Shown here piece after piece: positions 46,187-59,000 of a stretch of DNA of 64,000 nucleotides (within the stretch, counting starts at the first letter, position 1; every line of letters starts with the position of its first letter). This DNA is from Pratylenchus scribneri (taxonomy: Eukaryota; Nematoda; Chromadorea; Rhabditida; Pratylenchidae), in the NCBI GenBank assembly GCA_030063045.1, contig JAQSEB010000185.1:1207310-1271309 (forward strand), in the 5' to 3' direction. Both the position numbers and the translations under genes were made by a program. The notes under the pieces were generated by a model. It was not told the origin of the DNA. It saw only the letters and a list, made by a program, of their open reading frames with translations, and searched no databases.

Positions 46187-47271
46187 TACCTTCCACTATT
46201 GGGGTTGGTGGCGAATGGAGATATAGGGATCAGCCTAGCTTGTCTTGGTCCAACTTATCACCGACTCAAATTTTCGCTGTTTTAATAGGTCATTAAGGAT
46301 TCAATAAATATATATGATTTCTATATCATCTTAAAGAGCAGACTCTTGACTATCCAATAATAAAAATTTTATTTGAATTGGTTCAGAAATGTAAAGTTAT
46401 CTCAAGAAACCTTTTAATACATATTAAATGGGGGAGGGTTTATTGGAATTCTCAATGGTTTTTCGTATATAATTTCATCAATTATACATCAATTCAAATA
46501 AAATTAATATTTTTGTAGAATGTTATCAAAAATCATATAAATTGGTTTATCATTAATCAGCAATTATAACGGCAATAAGGTAGGCGCGACAAGTCAGCCG
46601 GCGACAATTTGGGGAGTACTCGAAATATATTTATTTTCCCGAAGAGTATTGAAATGGTCAAAAGGAACAACTCTAGCCGTACAGAATTTATTCTTATTAC
46701 CAAAACTTAAATTCAATTGATAGAATTTGATAATAATTTAGTTTGGGTTTAATTTGAAAATGATGATTTTTAAATGGTTTAATATTTGCATAAATCATGA
46801 AAAATTATAAACCATTCAATGCGTCTTGGCAAGTTTCTATACAATTATATGACTTTATGATAACCCATAAACCAAATTACTTAAACATTATTTTCTCTTT
46901 TTTTGGCAATAGATTTATGTGGGCATAAATTTTTGATACAAATGGTTTCGATGATATATTTTCTCTTCGATTACTTGAGCCAATTACAAATTATGAATAG
47001 TAACAAAATAAGACATTTTATTTCCAAAATAATTGCTCGGTGAAAGCAAAGAAAAATTTATATTTAATTGAAGAGCAAATAGTTTAAAAATAATTATTTT
47101 TATAACAGCGGCAACAAAAATCACTCCATTTGTTCTAAGAGTTATTTGACTAAATATTATAAAAACTTGCCTCGATGTGATTTTTAAAACCTCATGAATT
47201 GATTTAAACAAATAATGGAAATTTTTTTATAAAAATTTAAATAAATTATTTTTTTTTTAAATTTTTCACAG
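46187..47271. other. Intergenic or unresolved 5' exons, with a dispersed repeat
   Basis: 46335-46570 is a copy of the dispersed AT-rich repeat also found in introns near 21120, 22135 and 29695; both halves carry TTTTATTTGAATTG-type cores in inverted order. The first exons of the gene that follows should lie here, but I cannot identify them. Confidence 0.4.
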
Positions 47272-50200
47272 ACTCTCACTGAAATATGGGATAGACTTTT
47301 TGCTTTGTTGCATACTGCCAAGCTTGTTTGTATATGGCAAAAAATGTCCACCGTTGAAATGTGCCATTGAAGCAAGAGATAGGGCCTGGCTTGCTCTCAA
47401 AGATGAATTGGAGAGGTTCGATTATATAATATTTATATGAAGGGCTAATTTTCGGAGTTGGTCAAATTTTGAATTGAACGGGCAATAAATTAAACCCTGC
47501 CTCGAATGCCCGCCCACGCCCAAAATTGGTTGATTTCTTAAGAACCATTCAATTTAATTTTTGAAATTTTTATTGATAAAAATTGAATTAAATTTTGAAG
47601 GGAAATAATTGGCGTAGAAGAATTTGATCAAAAATGTGCTCAATTGCAAGAATTCTTCAAGGAGCGCATTGGATTTGATGAACAGCTTCAGATTGGGCCA
47701 AGTGCCGAAATGTTGAACAAATGGATGCATTGCAGATGCAAATTGGAAGGTTTTCATTTGGATGGATGGGAGGAGGGAATAAATATAAAAACCAGCAGAG
47801 AAATTAGAACAAATTTATAATGTAAAAATAACATTTATTAGTAAGCCCAATGCTGTTCTTACATAATTGACAGACTAGGAACTTTTCGACTTTATTAAGA
47901 TATAGAAAACTCCTACAGCTTTTGATTTTTCAATGGTATAATTGTTAAAGCGAACATTGCAAATTTTCTTATTTATGGAAATATGCAGGCATTTGGTTGG
48001 CTAAAAGCAAATTTTGAGGAAATCTCGGCTTTTTGGCATCGTACAGATTTGAGTGAATGCTCATTCATCTCGGCATGATCGATTTACTCTTTGAAATTTC
48101 AATTTCCGACATTTATGAGTTTTACCTTTAGATTCCTTCCTCTACCCTAACTATAACCCTAGTCTTTAAACCGGTTTAAACTAGGGTTGTACCCCGTCCC
48201 TTCCACGTCCCCGTTCCCTCCCCGTCCCCGGGCTTTTTTGCCCCCGGCCCCCATCCCCGTCCCCAAAAATTTGGAAGCCATTCCCCGTTCCCCTTCCCGT
48301 GAGATCGGGGATTTCGGGGGAAATTTTAAGGAAATTTTTTTTGAAAAACTCAACTAAATCATCATTAAATCATCTTCTTTTTCATTTCACAATTCCATTA
48401 TAAAAAATTTTTTTGAAATATGAAAAAAAAGTTGCAAAATCTCCGAAATTTCGGGGTCCCCGCCCCCGTCCCCGGGATTTTTTGCCCCCGTCCACCGTCC
48501 CCGTCCCCGAAGTTTGGAAAATCCCCGTCCCCGTCCCCGAAGCTTGCCTCTCCGCAATTCCCCGTCCCCGAAAATTGTTCCCCTGGCTCCGGGGTGTAAC
48601 CCTAGTTTAAACTGAAATTAAATATAGTAAATAGACCATTCCGGGTTGAATGAGCCTACTCACATGTCTTTACGAGAGGCCTAGAAATCGAGATTCCAAA
48701 ATTCGCAAATCTAAATGCCTAATGAATTCGCGAAATGGATCGCTAATTTCCAATATTTGCTGTTTTACATATCTATACATTAAAAAATGAAAATATTATA
48801 TGGGAAAATGCTCATTAATCTTTATTGGCTTGATAAGATTTCAGTGCCTGCTACCGTAATTTATGTTAGAGCTCAAAGAGGAAGTTAACCCTATTAATTC
48901 AGTTCTTCTTATATTTCCAGTTCCCATCTCTTCACTAAAAAAATTAAAATTAAAAATATTCTCATTTAAATTTTTTATATATATATGTTGTAGGAATAAC
49001 TGAAACTCAGGAAAAATTGAAGCCCTAGGAAATATTTGAACTTTCTCTAACTGTCTGCCACACTCTCTAACACACTCTCATTTTCTTCCTTTCTTTATAT
49101 TCCCTATGTTACACTCACTTTTTCTGCTTCTCTAAACAAAAAAGTGAGAAATAGTGTGTCAATTTCAATTTTTTCTAGGAAAGTTCAATTTTTCCTGAAT
49201 TTCAATTTTTACTACGACATATATATATAAAAAAAATTTGAAATTCGTAAAATTTTTTCAAGATGGAGATTCCTACTGGACCGATTTTCGAGATCTTTTT
49301 TTTAAAAGTTTCCCATATGTTTGCAACCAATGGGAAAAATCCTCTTTTTTCAAATTAATCCCCCGGTTTCGAGATAAAAGCCAAAAACCGGTTTAAAAAT
49401 TGAACTTTTTCGGTTTGCCCAGGTAAAACTTTTTTCCTTTTGATTTTTGAGTTTTGGGTTCGGAGAAAGGGCACTCCGCAAGAGTGTCAGCTTTCGAATG
49501 ATATATGGTTTATGGGGTCTAAACTCAAAACCCTAGGCTCTAGAAGCCGGCAAATGGGGCCAGGTCGGCACTTTTTCCTTTGTGGCCGATTTGGTAAGAG
49601 GGGAGGAATTGCACGGAGGTCGCGGGTTCGAATCCCACCAAGGGCCAATAATTTTTTTAGAGGTTTTCGATGATGGAGATTACGAAATGCAATTTTATTT
49701 TGAAGATTAAACCGGTTTAAAATTTTAAACCGATTCTGCGCGAGATGAATTTTGATCAGAAAAGTGGGGAATGGCTTCTAAAATGAAAAATAACCATTCT
49801 AGGAATCTTTTAAAGCGCGATAGCGCTTTCTTTCAACCCTCCCACATATTTTATAATAATTAAAAATTTTAATAGAGAATTTTTAGGAAATCAAAAACAT
49901 TTGAATTTTGATGCCCAAACCCAATTGTTCAATGGAATGCTAAAAAGACTGATTGGATTGATGAAAGAGGTAAATCTAAATTTTTTTTATTATTAATTAA
50001 TTTTATTAACAATTAAAATTTATTTATTTTTTACAAATTTCGTTTATCTAACTATTAAATTGGTAAATGTGGAAATAGATTTTATAGAATTAAGTAAAAA
50101 TATTTTTAATTTAATAAAATTTGTATTAAACGATTATTTTTTGTTTATTTAGGAACTTCTGAATGAAATTGAACCATTGGGCCGTAACTTGAAATTGAGC

Positions 50201-51033
50201 ATTTTTTCGGGGATTGCTCAAGAATTGCTTGATGCCGAGGACAACATTCCAGTGGATTATGCTGAGAGACAACCAACATTAATCAACAAAAAGACGGACG
50301 AATCCATTGTGATTTGGCTGAATGCTTTGAATACACGGTAAGCCTCTTATGCATTCCTTTCCCCCATTATTTCTTGTGGTTTCATCAAATTTTGCCCAAA
50401 ATATCTCGGAGTTTCCCAACACTTTCCAGCCCAGCTTTTCGCGTTCGCAAGCACTTATATAATCCATAAAGGATAAACTATTTTAGTGGATAAAATATGG
50501 CAATCCAATAAAATATTTTTATTTAAATTTATCCAGAATTGAGTTTGGCTTAGAAAACACAAAAAATTTGCTCCATCCAAAATTTTGATAAATTAAAATA
50601 AAATTATTATCATTGATAACATGAATTTTTCTAAAATTTGGCATAAAAAATATAAAAAGCATTTCAGTTTTTGATGAGATTTATTAAAAGTGTTCGCCAT
50701 AAGTTAGGCCAGCGAAAATTTGAGGCTAGTTTCTTTTCTTGATATGGCCTCTGAAAACTAGGAATTAATTTTTTCTATAGATTAAAAATATATTTCGTTC
50801 ATCTAAAAATAAATCATAAAGGAAAAAATGATGTCAAAAATCAAATTTTTTTTAAAAGACTAATGCATCTCAAAATGCTCACTTTTAGGCTGTTTTAAAA
50901 GCTATACATTTTTCCGTGTCCGTTTCAGCTATTTTTTCGACATTTCCCTTATTATTATATTAATAATAATTTTAAATTTAAATAAATTTATTTCAGTTAC
51001 TGCCGAGCGGAAGTGCGCGTCATGCGTGAATGA
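47272..51033 (+). CDS. Unrecognised helical protein, 3' five exons (5' end unresolved)
   Basis: Exons 47272-47415, 47601-47749, 49887-49969, 50153-50337 and 50997-51033 join in phase (598 nt) to a TGA at 51033. The first listed exon starts at an acceptor and has no in-frame ATG, so at least one upstream exon is missing. Its start encodes a hydrophobic, Cys-containing segment (FLLCCILPSLFVYG), then a long acidic/basic helical region (ARDRAWLALKDELE, ELLDAEDNIPVDYAERQP). If the donor at 47750 is not used, the frame ends at 47819, giving a shorter alternative. The 2.1-kb intron 47750-49886 contains a hAT-type MITE and a tRNA-like relic. No known family recognised. Confidence 0.6.
48182..48604. 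mobile_element. GC-rich hAT-type MITE in an intron
   Basis: A 423-bp element has ends TAGGGTTGTACCCCG and CGGGGTGTAACCCTA, inverted with few mismatches. It is flanked by a perfect 8-bp repeat GTTTAAAC at 48174-48181 and 48605-48612. The interior alternates CCCCGTCCCCG-rich arms with an AT-rich centre. It lies in the 47750-49886 intron and resembles the element at 31162-31626. Confidence 0.87.
49576..49646 (+). pseudogene. tRNA-like relic with A and B boxes, possible SINE head
   Basis: 71 bases hold an A-box-like TGGCCGATTTGG, a perfect B box GGTTCGAATCC, and ends TCCTTTG and CAAGGGC that pair at six of seven positions. The T stem has one mismatch. No good anticodon stem can be drawn, so a working tRNA is unlikely. 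The A box resembles Ser/Leu tRNAs. The sequence upstream (about 49440-49570) may belong to the same element. It has the same length as the relic at 11886-11956. Confidence 0.4.
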
Positions 51034-51329
51034 AGAAAATGCTCATATTAACGGATCCCAGCCCAAATTATTCTTGAATTGCCCGTTGATGTAAAAATTT
51101 GATATAATTTTGCAGAAAAGAATGGAGCGCAATAAGGCCATTGAAAATTTGGAAATAAATAATCAAATCGGACAAAAAATAAAAATTTCAAAATCGATAA
51201 TTAAAAACAAATTTTTGATAAATTTAATTACAAATTAAAATTATTTATTGTCGACTATTTTTAGCTAAATCTAATAAAGATATGATCGGATACTGAATTT
51301 GGAGCCTTTTTATTTTTGTTTTTTTTTTT

Positions 51330-51625
51330 TTATTTTTATAATGAATATAAAAAATGGACCAAATAATGGGATTTTTAATTGATTTTTTAATTTTTTTAAA
51401 ATGAATATAAAAAATGGACCAAATAATGGGATTTTTAATTGATTTTTTAATTTTTTTTAAAATGAATATAAAAAATGGACCAAATAATGGGATTTTTAAT
51501 TGATTTTTTAATTTTTTTAAAATGAATATAAAAAATGGACCAAATAATGGGATTTTTAATTGATTTTTTAATTTTTTTTTAAAATGAATATAAAAAATGG
51601 ACCAAATAATGGGATTTTTAATTGT
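51330..51625. repeat. ~62-bp tandem repeat, about 4.5 copies
   Basis: Each unit contains AATGAATATAAAAAATGGAC, then CAAATAATGGGATTTTTAAT and a T-rich linker. Copies are nearly identical apart from the length of the T run. The array lies 300 bp 3' of the preceding gene. Confidence 0.92.
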
Positions 51626-52175
51626 ACCTTTACTTATAGACTCCCGTCTGATTTCACTAAATTATAAGGAACGATTTATTTAAATTTATCCCTCAATTTG
51701 TCTATGAGTTGGAATTGCAAAAAAGGAGACATTTTTCAAAATCTTAGATTTTTATTTATTTTATTATATTTTTGATAATTAAATCATTGTAATAATTTTA
51801 AGAATATTTGGAATTAAAAAGAAAATTTTCTGAAATTTTTTAACAATTTTTCGAAAATTTTCAAACAAAAATTAGTTATAATAAATTCAATCTTTACACA
51901 CGAAAATGAAAAAAATATCATTATATGTTCAATAAATTTGTAAAATTTTGAAATGAAAATTTTTGTAATAATAAATTCATTTTAAGCACTGCCTAATTAA
52001 AGGCAATGCAATTCCAAAATTTAATTTAATCTTCTCTTATAGAGTGAATAATTTTTCTACCTTTGTTTATAGACTCTCGTCTGGTTTCAATCAATTATGA
52101 GGATCGTTTTATTTAAATCTATCCCTCAATTTGTCTATGAGTTGGAATTACAAAAAGGGAGACATTTTATTCTTA
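51626..52175. repeat. Direct repeat, two ~115-bp copies
   Basis: 51626-51740 and 52060-52174 share GACTC-CGTCTG, then ATTATNAGGANCGNTTTATT, then CCCTCAATTTGTCTATGAGT and GGAGACATTTT. They differ at scattered sites. Function is unknown; the spacer is AT-rich. Confidence 0.75.
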
Positions 52176-52989
52176 TGGAAATTTAGCTAACAGAATAGAG
52201 GAAAATTGAAGATATCCAAAAAATTTTTTTAAACATTTTTAAATTAAATTAAAAATATTAAAAATTCGCAATTTTTGCTTTGTACAAAATAAAATATTAA
52301 CAAATTAAAAGCCAACCCCCAGCATAAGCCCATTCCTCCCTTCTTCCCCTTCCCCACTCGCCAACTACCCACAGCACAAAGCACAAACCACAAACACAAA
52401 CGTGACAAGATCGTTTTTCTAAAATTATATATGGGATTAAAAAAAAAATAAACAAATTAGATTATCCAAAATTTTTAAATTAAGTTAAAAAATATTCGAA
52501 TTGAGGTAAAGCGTGAAAAAATTAACAATTTTTTGTAGGAAGCAAAAATAATTGATTAAAAAAATAAAACCTATAGAATATTTCGTTTAAAAAATGGAAA
52601 AATTCAATTATTCAAAAATATTGCGACAACGAAATACAAAAAATTAATACATTTAAAAATAATAAAAAAATGTCAAAATCATTTTCGAAAAAAATTCTGA
52701 TAATTATTTTTTTTTAATATTTGTCACCTACTTTTTTAACCATAATTTTTTTTAACTAATTCTGAAATAAATATATTTATTTTTTAGACTGAAGTAATCT
52801 TTTAGAGAATTATACACTAAAAAAAATATTTGCATTAAAAATTAAAAATAATTAGAAGTATTTTTCTCTGTTTGTTATTCAGAATAACAAAATAATGGGA
52901 ACTATTTTCTACTTACTTTTTTATACTTTTAATTGTTTTTGAATAGAGAACACATATTTTAAAAATCAAAAATAGAATCACAATAAATT
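52176..52989. other. Non-coding AT-rich region
   Basis: Nothing recognisable apart from a C/A-rich patch at about 52310-52400. It could include further unrecognisable pieces of the inverted unc-87 relic that follows. Confidence 0.45.
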
Positions 52990-53795
52990 TGCGCATCATG
53001 TCTTCTTCATGGTGTTCATGCCGGTCATGCACTTTTGTGAAGCAAATTTATTTTTGCTCCGCTCTTTGAATGAAAGTAGAAATTATTTATCGAAATTTTA
53101 TAAATAAATTTTACTCATAAATTTATTTCCTCTTATTTTCAATAAAAATTCAATATTTTTAGAAAAATATTGATATTTTCAGATCATACTGAGCAAAGCT
53201 CAAAAATTAAATAAATAATAAAAATTTTAAATTTACCAAATTTCATTAAAAATAATTTTAATTTTCCTTTTTTAAAAATATTTATTCCAGTAAATATGTC
53301 AATGGATATTCGAATAAAAACATGAAATTAAATTCAATTATAATTTGCCCCAAAAATTAAGGCTAAATCGTAAAAATCTTTTCAATGTAATCTATTTCAA
53401 TCAAAAAACATAAATTTTACTATAATTTTTTTTCTAAATTAAAAAGCTGGGTAAACGTTGCCGAAATTCAAGATTTCTATTTTATTCATTTTTAAATTTT
53501 TTTTAACTCATAAAATTTTTTTACACATTTTATTAATATATATCATTTCTACAAATATTTAAAAAAGGGACTAACCTGGTGGAAATCAATCAAAACCAAA
53601 AATTTTAAATATAAAAAAATAAATAAATTTAATTTAAATACTAAATAAATTTAATTTAAGTATTCATCGTAACTTACGTTTTATCATGGCTACTTGGTTT
53701 TATTTTCTGCTTCATCAGAGCCGAGGCGGAAATATTTCGTTTTTCATTAGGATTTTCCAGCCACCTCTCCGGCTTCTGCCGATAGACTTTTAGAT
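52990..53795 (-). pseudogene. Decayed inverted copy of unc-87 (two exon remnants)
   Basis: On the minus strand, 53795-53671 matches the end of unc-87 exon 3 (GCTGGAAAATCC, GAAATATTTCCGCCTCGGCT, AGCCATGATAAAACGTAAGT including its donor), but it has in-frame stops and small indels. About 600 bp further, 53077-52990 matches the CLIK repeat in exon 5 (AAATTTGCTTCACAAAAG and GCATGACCGGCATG). The order agrees with the functional gene at 56042, and the orientation is opposite. Intervening exons are not recognisable. This is a dead inverted paralog. Confidence 0.75.
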
Positions 53796-55980
53796 TGATG
53801 AGAACAAAAACATAGAAGAAAATAAAAGATTTTTGCGCTTTAATTGAATGGCTTCTGAATTTTAATTAAATAAACTTTAATAAATCAAAATTGATGGCGA
53901 ATGCGACTTCAACAAAAATTATGTAAATTCTTAGTAATTTATATTTATTCCATTATAAAATATTTAATTAATCAAATATATAATATTCACATCATTTCAT
54001 TTCAAAATTTGCCCACTCACCTCGATTCAATCAAATATCAAAGCCTAAAGCCATAGAAAAATTCTCTCCCTTTCCTTTTCCAATGTTTTGATCCACTTTA
54101 CATCTATTTTCTTCTTTTCATCCACACATTTTTAATATGGCCAAGCCTCGAGATTGAGATGATCCAATCCTCAGCAGACAATCCAAATGGATGGAAAAAA
54201 CACATCGGTCTCTCACCCATTCAACCCAGAATTCCCTTCATTTCCCATTCATTTTCTCTTCTTTTCCATTTCTCGCCGATCAAATCCACCCATCCCACCA
54301 CATTCCCGGCCAATAGCAAAGTCAAGAAAATTGCCTTGTGGCCATGTCGCTTTAAGCCACATTCTCCCACCCAATACATCCACCCACTCACAATTCACAT
54401 CAAACAAGACGGAATGCCCGGCAAAAATATGTTTGTGTGCCCCCAACAGACGCGCCAATATTAGAAAGATGAATGGGGTGGATGTGGGTTTGAAAGCCAT
54501 CGATCCCCCCCACCCCCCCCCCATTCCTCCTTTTTCTCTTCAGCAGGCAATATCCTACTCCTATTCTTTAGCAAATTCTTGGCCTGAAAACGGGATTGAA
54601 GTCATCGATTCAGCCTCATTCTTTCCATTTCACTTCATACAATTCCTTATTCTTTATCAATTTCCTAGTTTTTTGGAGAAATAGGAGATTAGGATAAATT
54701 TGCCAAAACACAACAGAGATGGGATTAGTACAAAAAATTGGCCAATAATGCGAATGAATGGATGATACTTCCTTTCTTTATTTTGATCTCTCTTTTTCCA
54801 CCATTTCCTATAGGCAATATTTCTCGAAGCAATATTCTTAAAGTAAAATTTTCTCCTTTTAACTTTTGGCCTTTTGGGTAGACTTGATTTGGACTAATTA
54901 ATTTAGGATGGTAACCATCGATCTCTCATTTCCTTCTTCCATCTGTCCAAGCCAACATTTCCCCCGGGGTTAATTTCGGCTCATATCAAAAACTGAGCTT
55001 TTTGAATAAGACGGGATTAGGACAAAAAAATTTAGCCAATGAAATATGAAAGGGTAGATGGATGAAAGTCATTGATCCTTCTTCTCATCTCAATCACAGA
55101 CAAAATCTCCCCAGGCAATTCCCAACTAAATTCTCGGCCTTTGTAAAAAGACGGGAATGGGGCAAAAATTTTTACAAATAACTTTTGCGACGACCAAATG
55201 GCGTCAATGACGGGAAAAGACGAAGTCAAAAATTGAGCATCCAGAAAAATAGGAAAGGCATTTGATGATGGAGTCGGTAAAAATAGGGCTCAAGAAATTC
55301 ATTCAATTTTTAGCTCATCCCTTTTTGCTGTAGTAAAGATTAATTTTTTTAAATGTTTCATTAGTAATTGCCGGCTATTTCCAGGCAAAATTTTTTCTCT
55401 TAATTTTCTTTTAAAACCCTATATATCAATACAACCACATTTTTATTTTCCTTTCCCTAAACTTCATCCCCGCTGGGTTACTTAATATTTTACAGAGGCC
55501 ACAGGGCTAAAATTCCTATTTTTAGAATATTCCCTCTCAAATATTCCACAATTTCTATCTCTCACCAATTGTCATATCATGATTTTTGCTTACTTCCTCT
55601 TTTCCTCCCAATCAACATTAAGCTTTTCATTTTCGTCAATCCATATTCCTCAAGGCTTCTTTCTTTCCCAAATGAACAATTGAATTTCTTTAATTTAAAA
55701 TAAAAATTATGTGACAATTATTGGGACTTTAGATGCCCATTCTCCCTCAATATTAAGGAAAAATAAAAATTAAATTTTCCCATTCCTGATAAGTTTATTT
55801 TTTTTTTTTTGTTCTTTTTAATTGCTGTCATTTTTTAGCCATAATTAGTTTATCAACATGAACTCCAAAATCAAAAAAAAATATTGAAATAATTTTGACA
55901 AGCCATTCAATTAAGCGCGTAGATTTATTTACATTTTTCAACAATTTTGCTCAACATTTTGAAAATATTCTAATTACTGC
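53796..55980. other. Intergenic, promoter side of unc-87
   Basis: No gene is supported. Open frames at 54159-54684 fall in a pyrimidine-rich stretch (with a C-run near 54507-54524) and lack domains. This 2-kb segment presumably includes unc-87 transcription signals. I cannot name any motif. Confidence 0.45.
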
Positions 55981-55989
55981 AATTTTCAG

Positions 55990-56041
55990 AGGTATAGAAC
56001 CAATTGTTGCACTCTCAAAGCCCAAAAAAATAATAAAAAAA
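55990..56041 (+). promoter_or_regulatory. unc-87 5' leader after a splice acceptor
   Basis: TTTTCAG ending at 55989 precedes a leader that runs to the ATG at 56042. The same leader (GGTATAGAAC, then CTCTCAAGCCCAAAAAA) precedes the downstream copies at 62611 and 63243. The acceptor could end a 5' UTR intron or be a spliced-leader trans-splice site; the sequence does not decide. Confidence 0.5.
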
Positions 56042-59000
56042 ATGGCGGAAGAAGGCAGCGAATTTGACGATGAGGAATACGAATATGAATATGTGGACGA
56101 GGAAGAGGATGAGCCGGAGGCACCACCGACGGCTGGGGTTGGTTTTTACAAAATGACAAAATTTTAATTTTATATTTTTAAATTGGATTAATTTTTTGAA
56201 TTTTCTGATCATTGCGTTTTTTTGATAATTGAATTTTATCATTTATTTAAAAGAAAAATGGGAAAAATTCTATGGGTTTTATTTTTTTATTTTAATATAA
56301 AATTACAAAACTATACAAACTTTCCTACAATTTGAAAATTTTTTTAAAATTTAATTTGTTTTATTTTTTATTTCTTTTTTAATTTGATAATTTTTGAAAA
56401 AATTAACCTGCCAAATTTAAATATTTTAATTTTCTCGGATTATTAAAAAGAAAATTCCAACAAATATTATATGAGTTTTATTTTTTAAACAAAAAATATG
56501 AATTCTCTTGTTACATTAACTTTTATCTTATTAAATTTAGTTTTAAGCGTGCATAATTATTAATTATTTTAAATAAATTTTAACAAGAAATAGTTTTTTT
56601 ACACATACTAAAACATTTTTTTTTCTTTATGATGTAAAATAATTTTATTTAAAAAAAATAATAGAAAAAAATTTTTAGTCTGCAAAAATAAAATTCAGAA
56701 TAATCCAAGCAATTTAATCAATTCTTAATTAATTTATTTATAGTTGCATTTCTCTGAAAATTGGCTATCAAAATTTAAAAAAGCACAAATCAAACCCAAA
56801 CAAAATCACACATCTGTGCTATTGAGTTTTTTTTTTGTTGGCCAAAACATCTGCGGAAAAGAAATTAAAAAATTTTAGTACCACTCCAAGTTTTAGAACA
56901 CAGATGTATAAAATTTATATCAAAAATGAGCCTAAATTCATCGACAAAATTCGAAATTTTATTCATTTCATTTGGCAAAATTTGTGCGCCAAAACAGTCT
57001 ATTCAAATGGATATTTTAATTGGAACGAGTCGAATAGAATATTTTAAACTTGATTCGACCGGAATTAAAATACGTTTTTTATTCTATTTATCGGAAATAA
57101 AATATTCGTAAAATAAAAAATTAATTTAATTTCTTAATGGATAAAATTCAAAATTTAAAAAAAATTTTCAGCAGCCCGTTTCTTTTTTATTTATTTATCA
57201 ATTAGTTTAAATAAAATTAAAATCGCGAAAAAATCATAAAATTATAAATTTATTTTCATTTAAAAATTAATCAATGAGTTAATAGTAATTTATTAATTGG
57301 CGCGAGCTATATACAAAATTAAAATAAAAAATTTTATAAAAATAAATAATATTAAATTTAAAAAATGAAATTAAAATATTTTATCATTTTTTTTTCAGAA
57401 AAAGGAGGCCTCACCAAAGCGTGGCGGCTCACCAGCCAAAAAGGAAGGCTCACCAAAACGTGGAGGCTCTCCTGCAAAGAAGGAGGGATCACCGAAAAAG
57501 GATGGATCGCCGGTCGGCAAGCGAAAGGTCCAAATAATATTTTTTTATTTAAATTATTTATTTTATGATTTTGTACTTGTCATAATGTTCATTTTTTTTG
57601 TTAAATTTAAAAATAAATTACTTTTTTTAATGAATTTAAATTGTAGAAATATCAATGGGTTTGATAATTTTTAAAATATTGGAAAAATTGCGAAAATTTT
57701 TTAGAAATTTAAGCGATGTCATAAAATTTTTATAAAAAATATTTTTTTCCTCAATTTTAGTCATTTTCAAAAATAAAAATATTTAATTTCTCCATCCTGC
57801 TTCTATAAAAATTATTGGGAAAATTTTTAATGATTAGGACAAAAAATCTTATTTATAATTTATAGTTTTTTTACAATTTTCGATTGAGTCGAAAAAAAAA
57901 ACCTAATAATTTATTTTATGGGACTAAAAAATTAGGAAAAAAATTTAAAGGGCACTACAAAAGGAAAATTATTATGATATTAATTCTTGAATATTTCAAT
58001 TAAATTACACGACCAAATTTAAGGTGAAAACACCGCGTCAATCAATGGAGGAAAAACCAAAAGTGGAAAAGCCGAAAAAATTGGAGGAACCAGTTGTGCC
58101 GGAAGGAGAGGAAAACAATGAAAACAGTTTGGCAGCACCGGCATCGGGAGCAGAACCAAAAAGTCCATCGGCGGTGGCCGTAGGGGAACCCGGAAAATCC
58201 TATCAAGAGCGAAACATTTCTGTCTCAGCCCTGAGAAAGCAGCAAATTTATTCGGGCGGAAAGCCGAGTCGCCATGACAAAGCGTAAGTTTTATTTTAAT
58301 AAAGCGATAAAATTTGATATTTATTTTTGGTTTAATTTTTTTTCTTTAAATGGTTTCCGGTGAGCCTTATTTTTTTAAATATTTATAGAAATGTTAAAAT
58401 TATATTATTAAATGAAAGGAAAAAATTTTATGAGTCTCAAAAAAGTTAAAAATAAATAAAGCGAAGTGAATTTAAACCAATTTCAAATAGAAATTTTTAA
58501 TTATCTGAAAAATAAACAAAAATAAAAAATTTGTTCTTGGATTAAAATAGATTATATATTGTAGTTATTTTGAATGATTGCTCTTCCTTTTTTCAGCAAA
58601 TTCCATATAAATTTAATGTTCCCATTTTAACCGCATTTTTTCATTGATTATTTTATTGCAAAAAATATTTAAAAAAAAAAGAAATTATAATATAAATTTA
58701 ATGAAATTCAATAAATTTAGCAAGCTGATGCGTTCCGAGGGCATAATCCCAATCCAAGCTGGTACCAACAAATATGCATCCCAGCGGGGAATGACCGGTA
58801 AAATTGTTAATTAATAATTATAATTAATTTTTTGAATATAATTTATTTAATTTTAGGCTCCGAAAATGTTTCAATTATTAAAGTGAATAATTTTTTGAAA
58901 AATTTTATAAAATCATTAAATAAAAATTTTATGAGTTTCAATAAAAAATTTTTTAATTTTATGAAAAATTTATTTTTTTTTTAATTTTCATGAATTAATT

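Noticed and set aside
54159..54684. Overlapping 101- and 165-codon frames
   Set aside because: They overlap each other and an antisense frame in C-rich DNA upstream of unc-87. No motif is seen.
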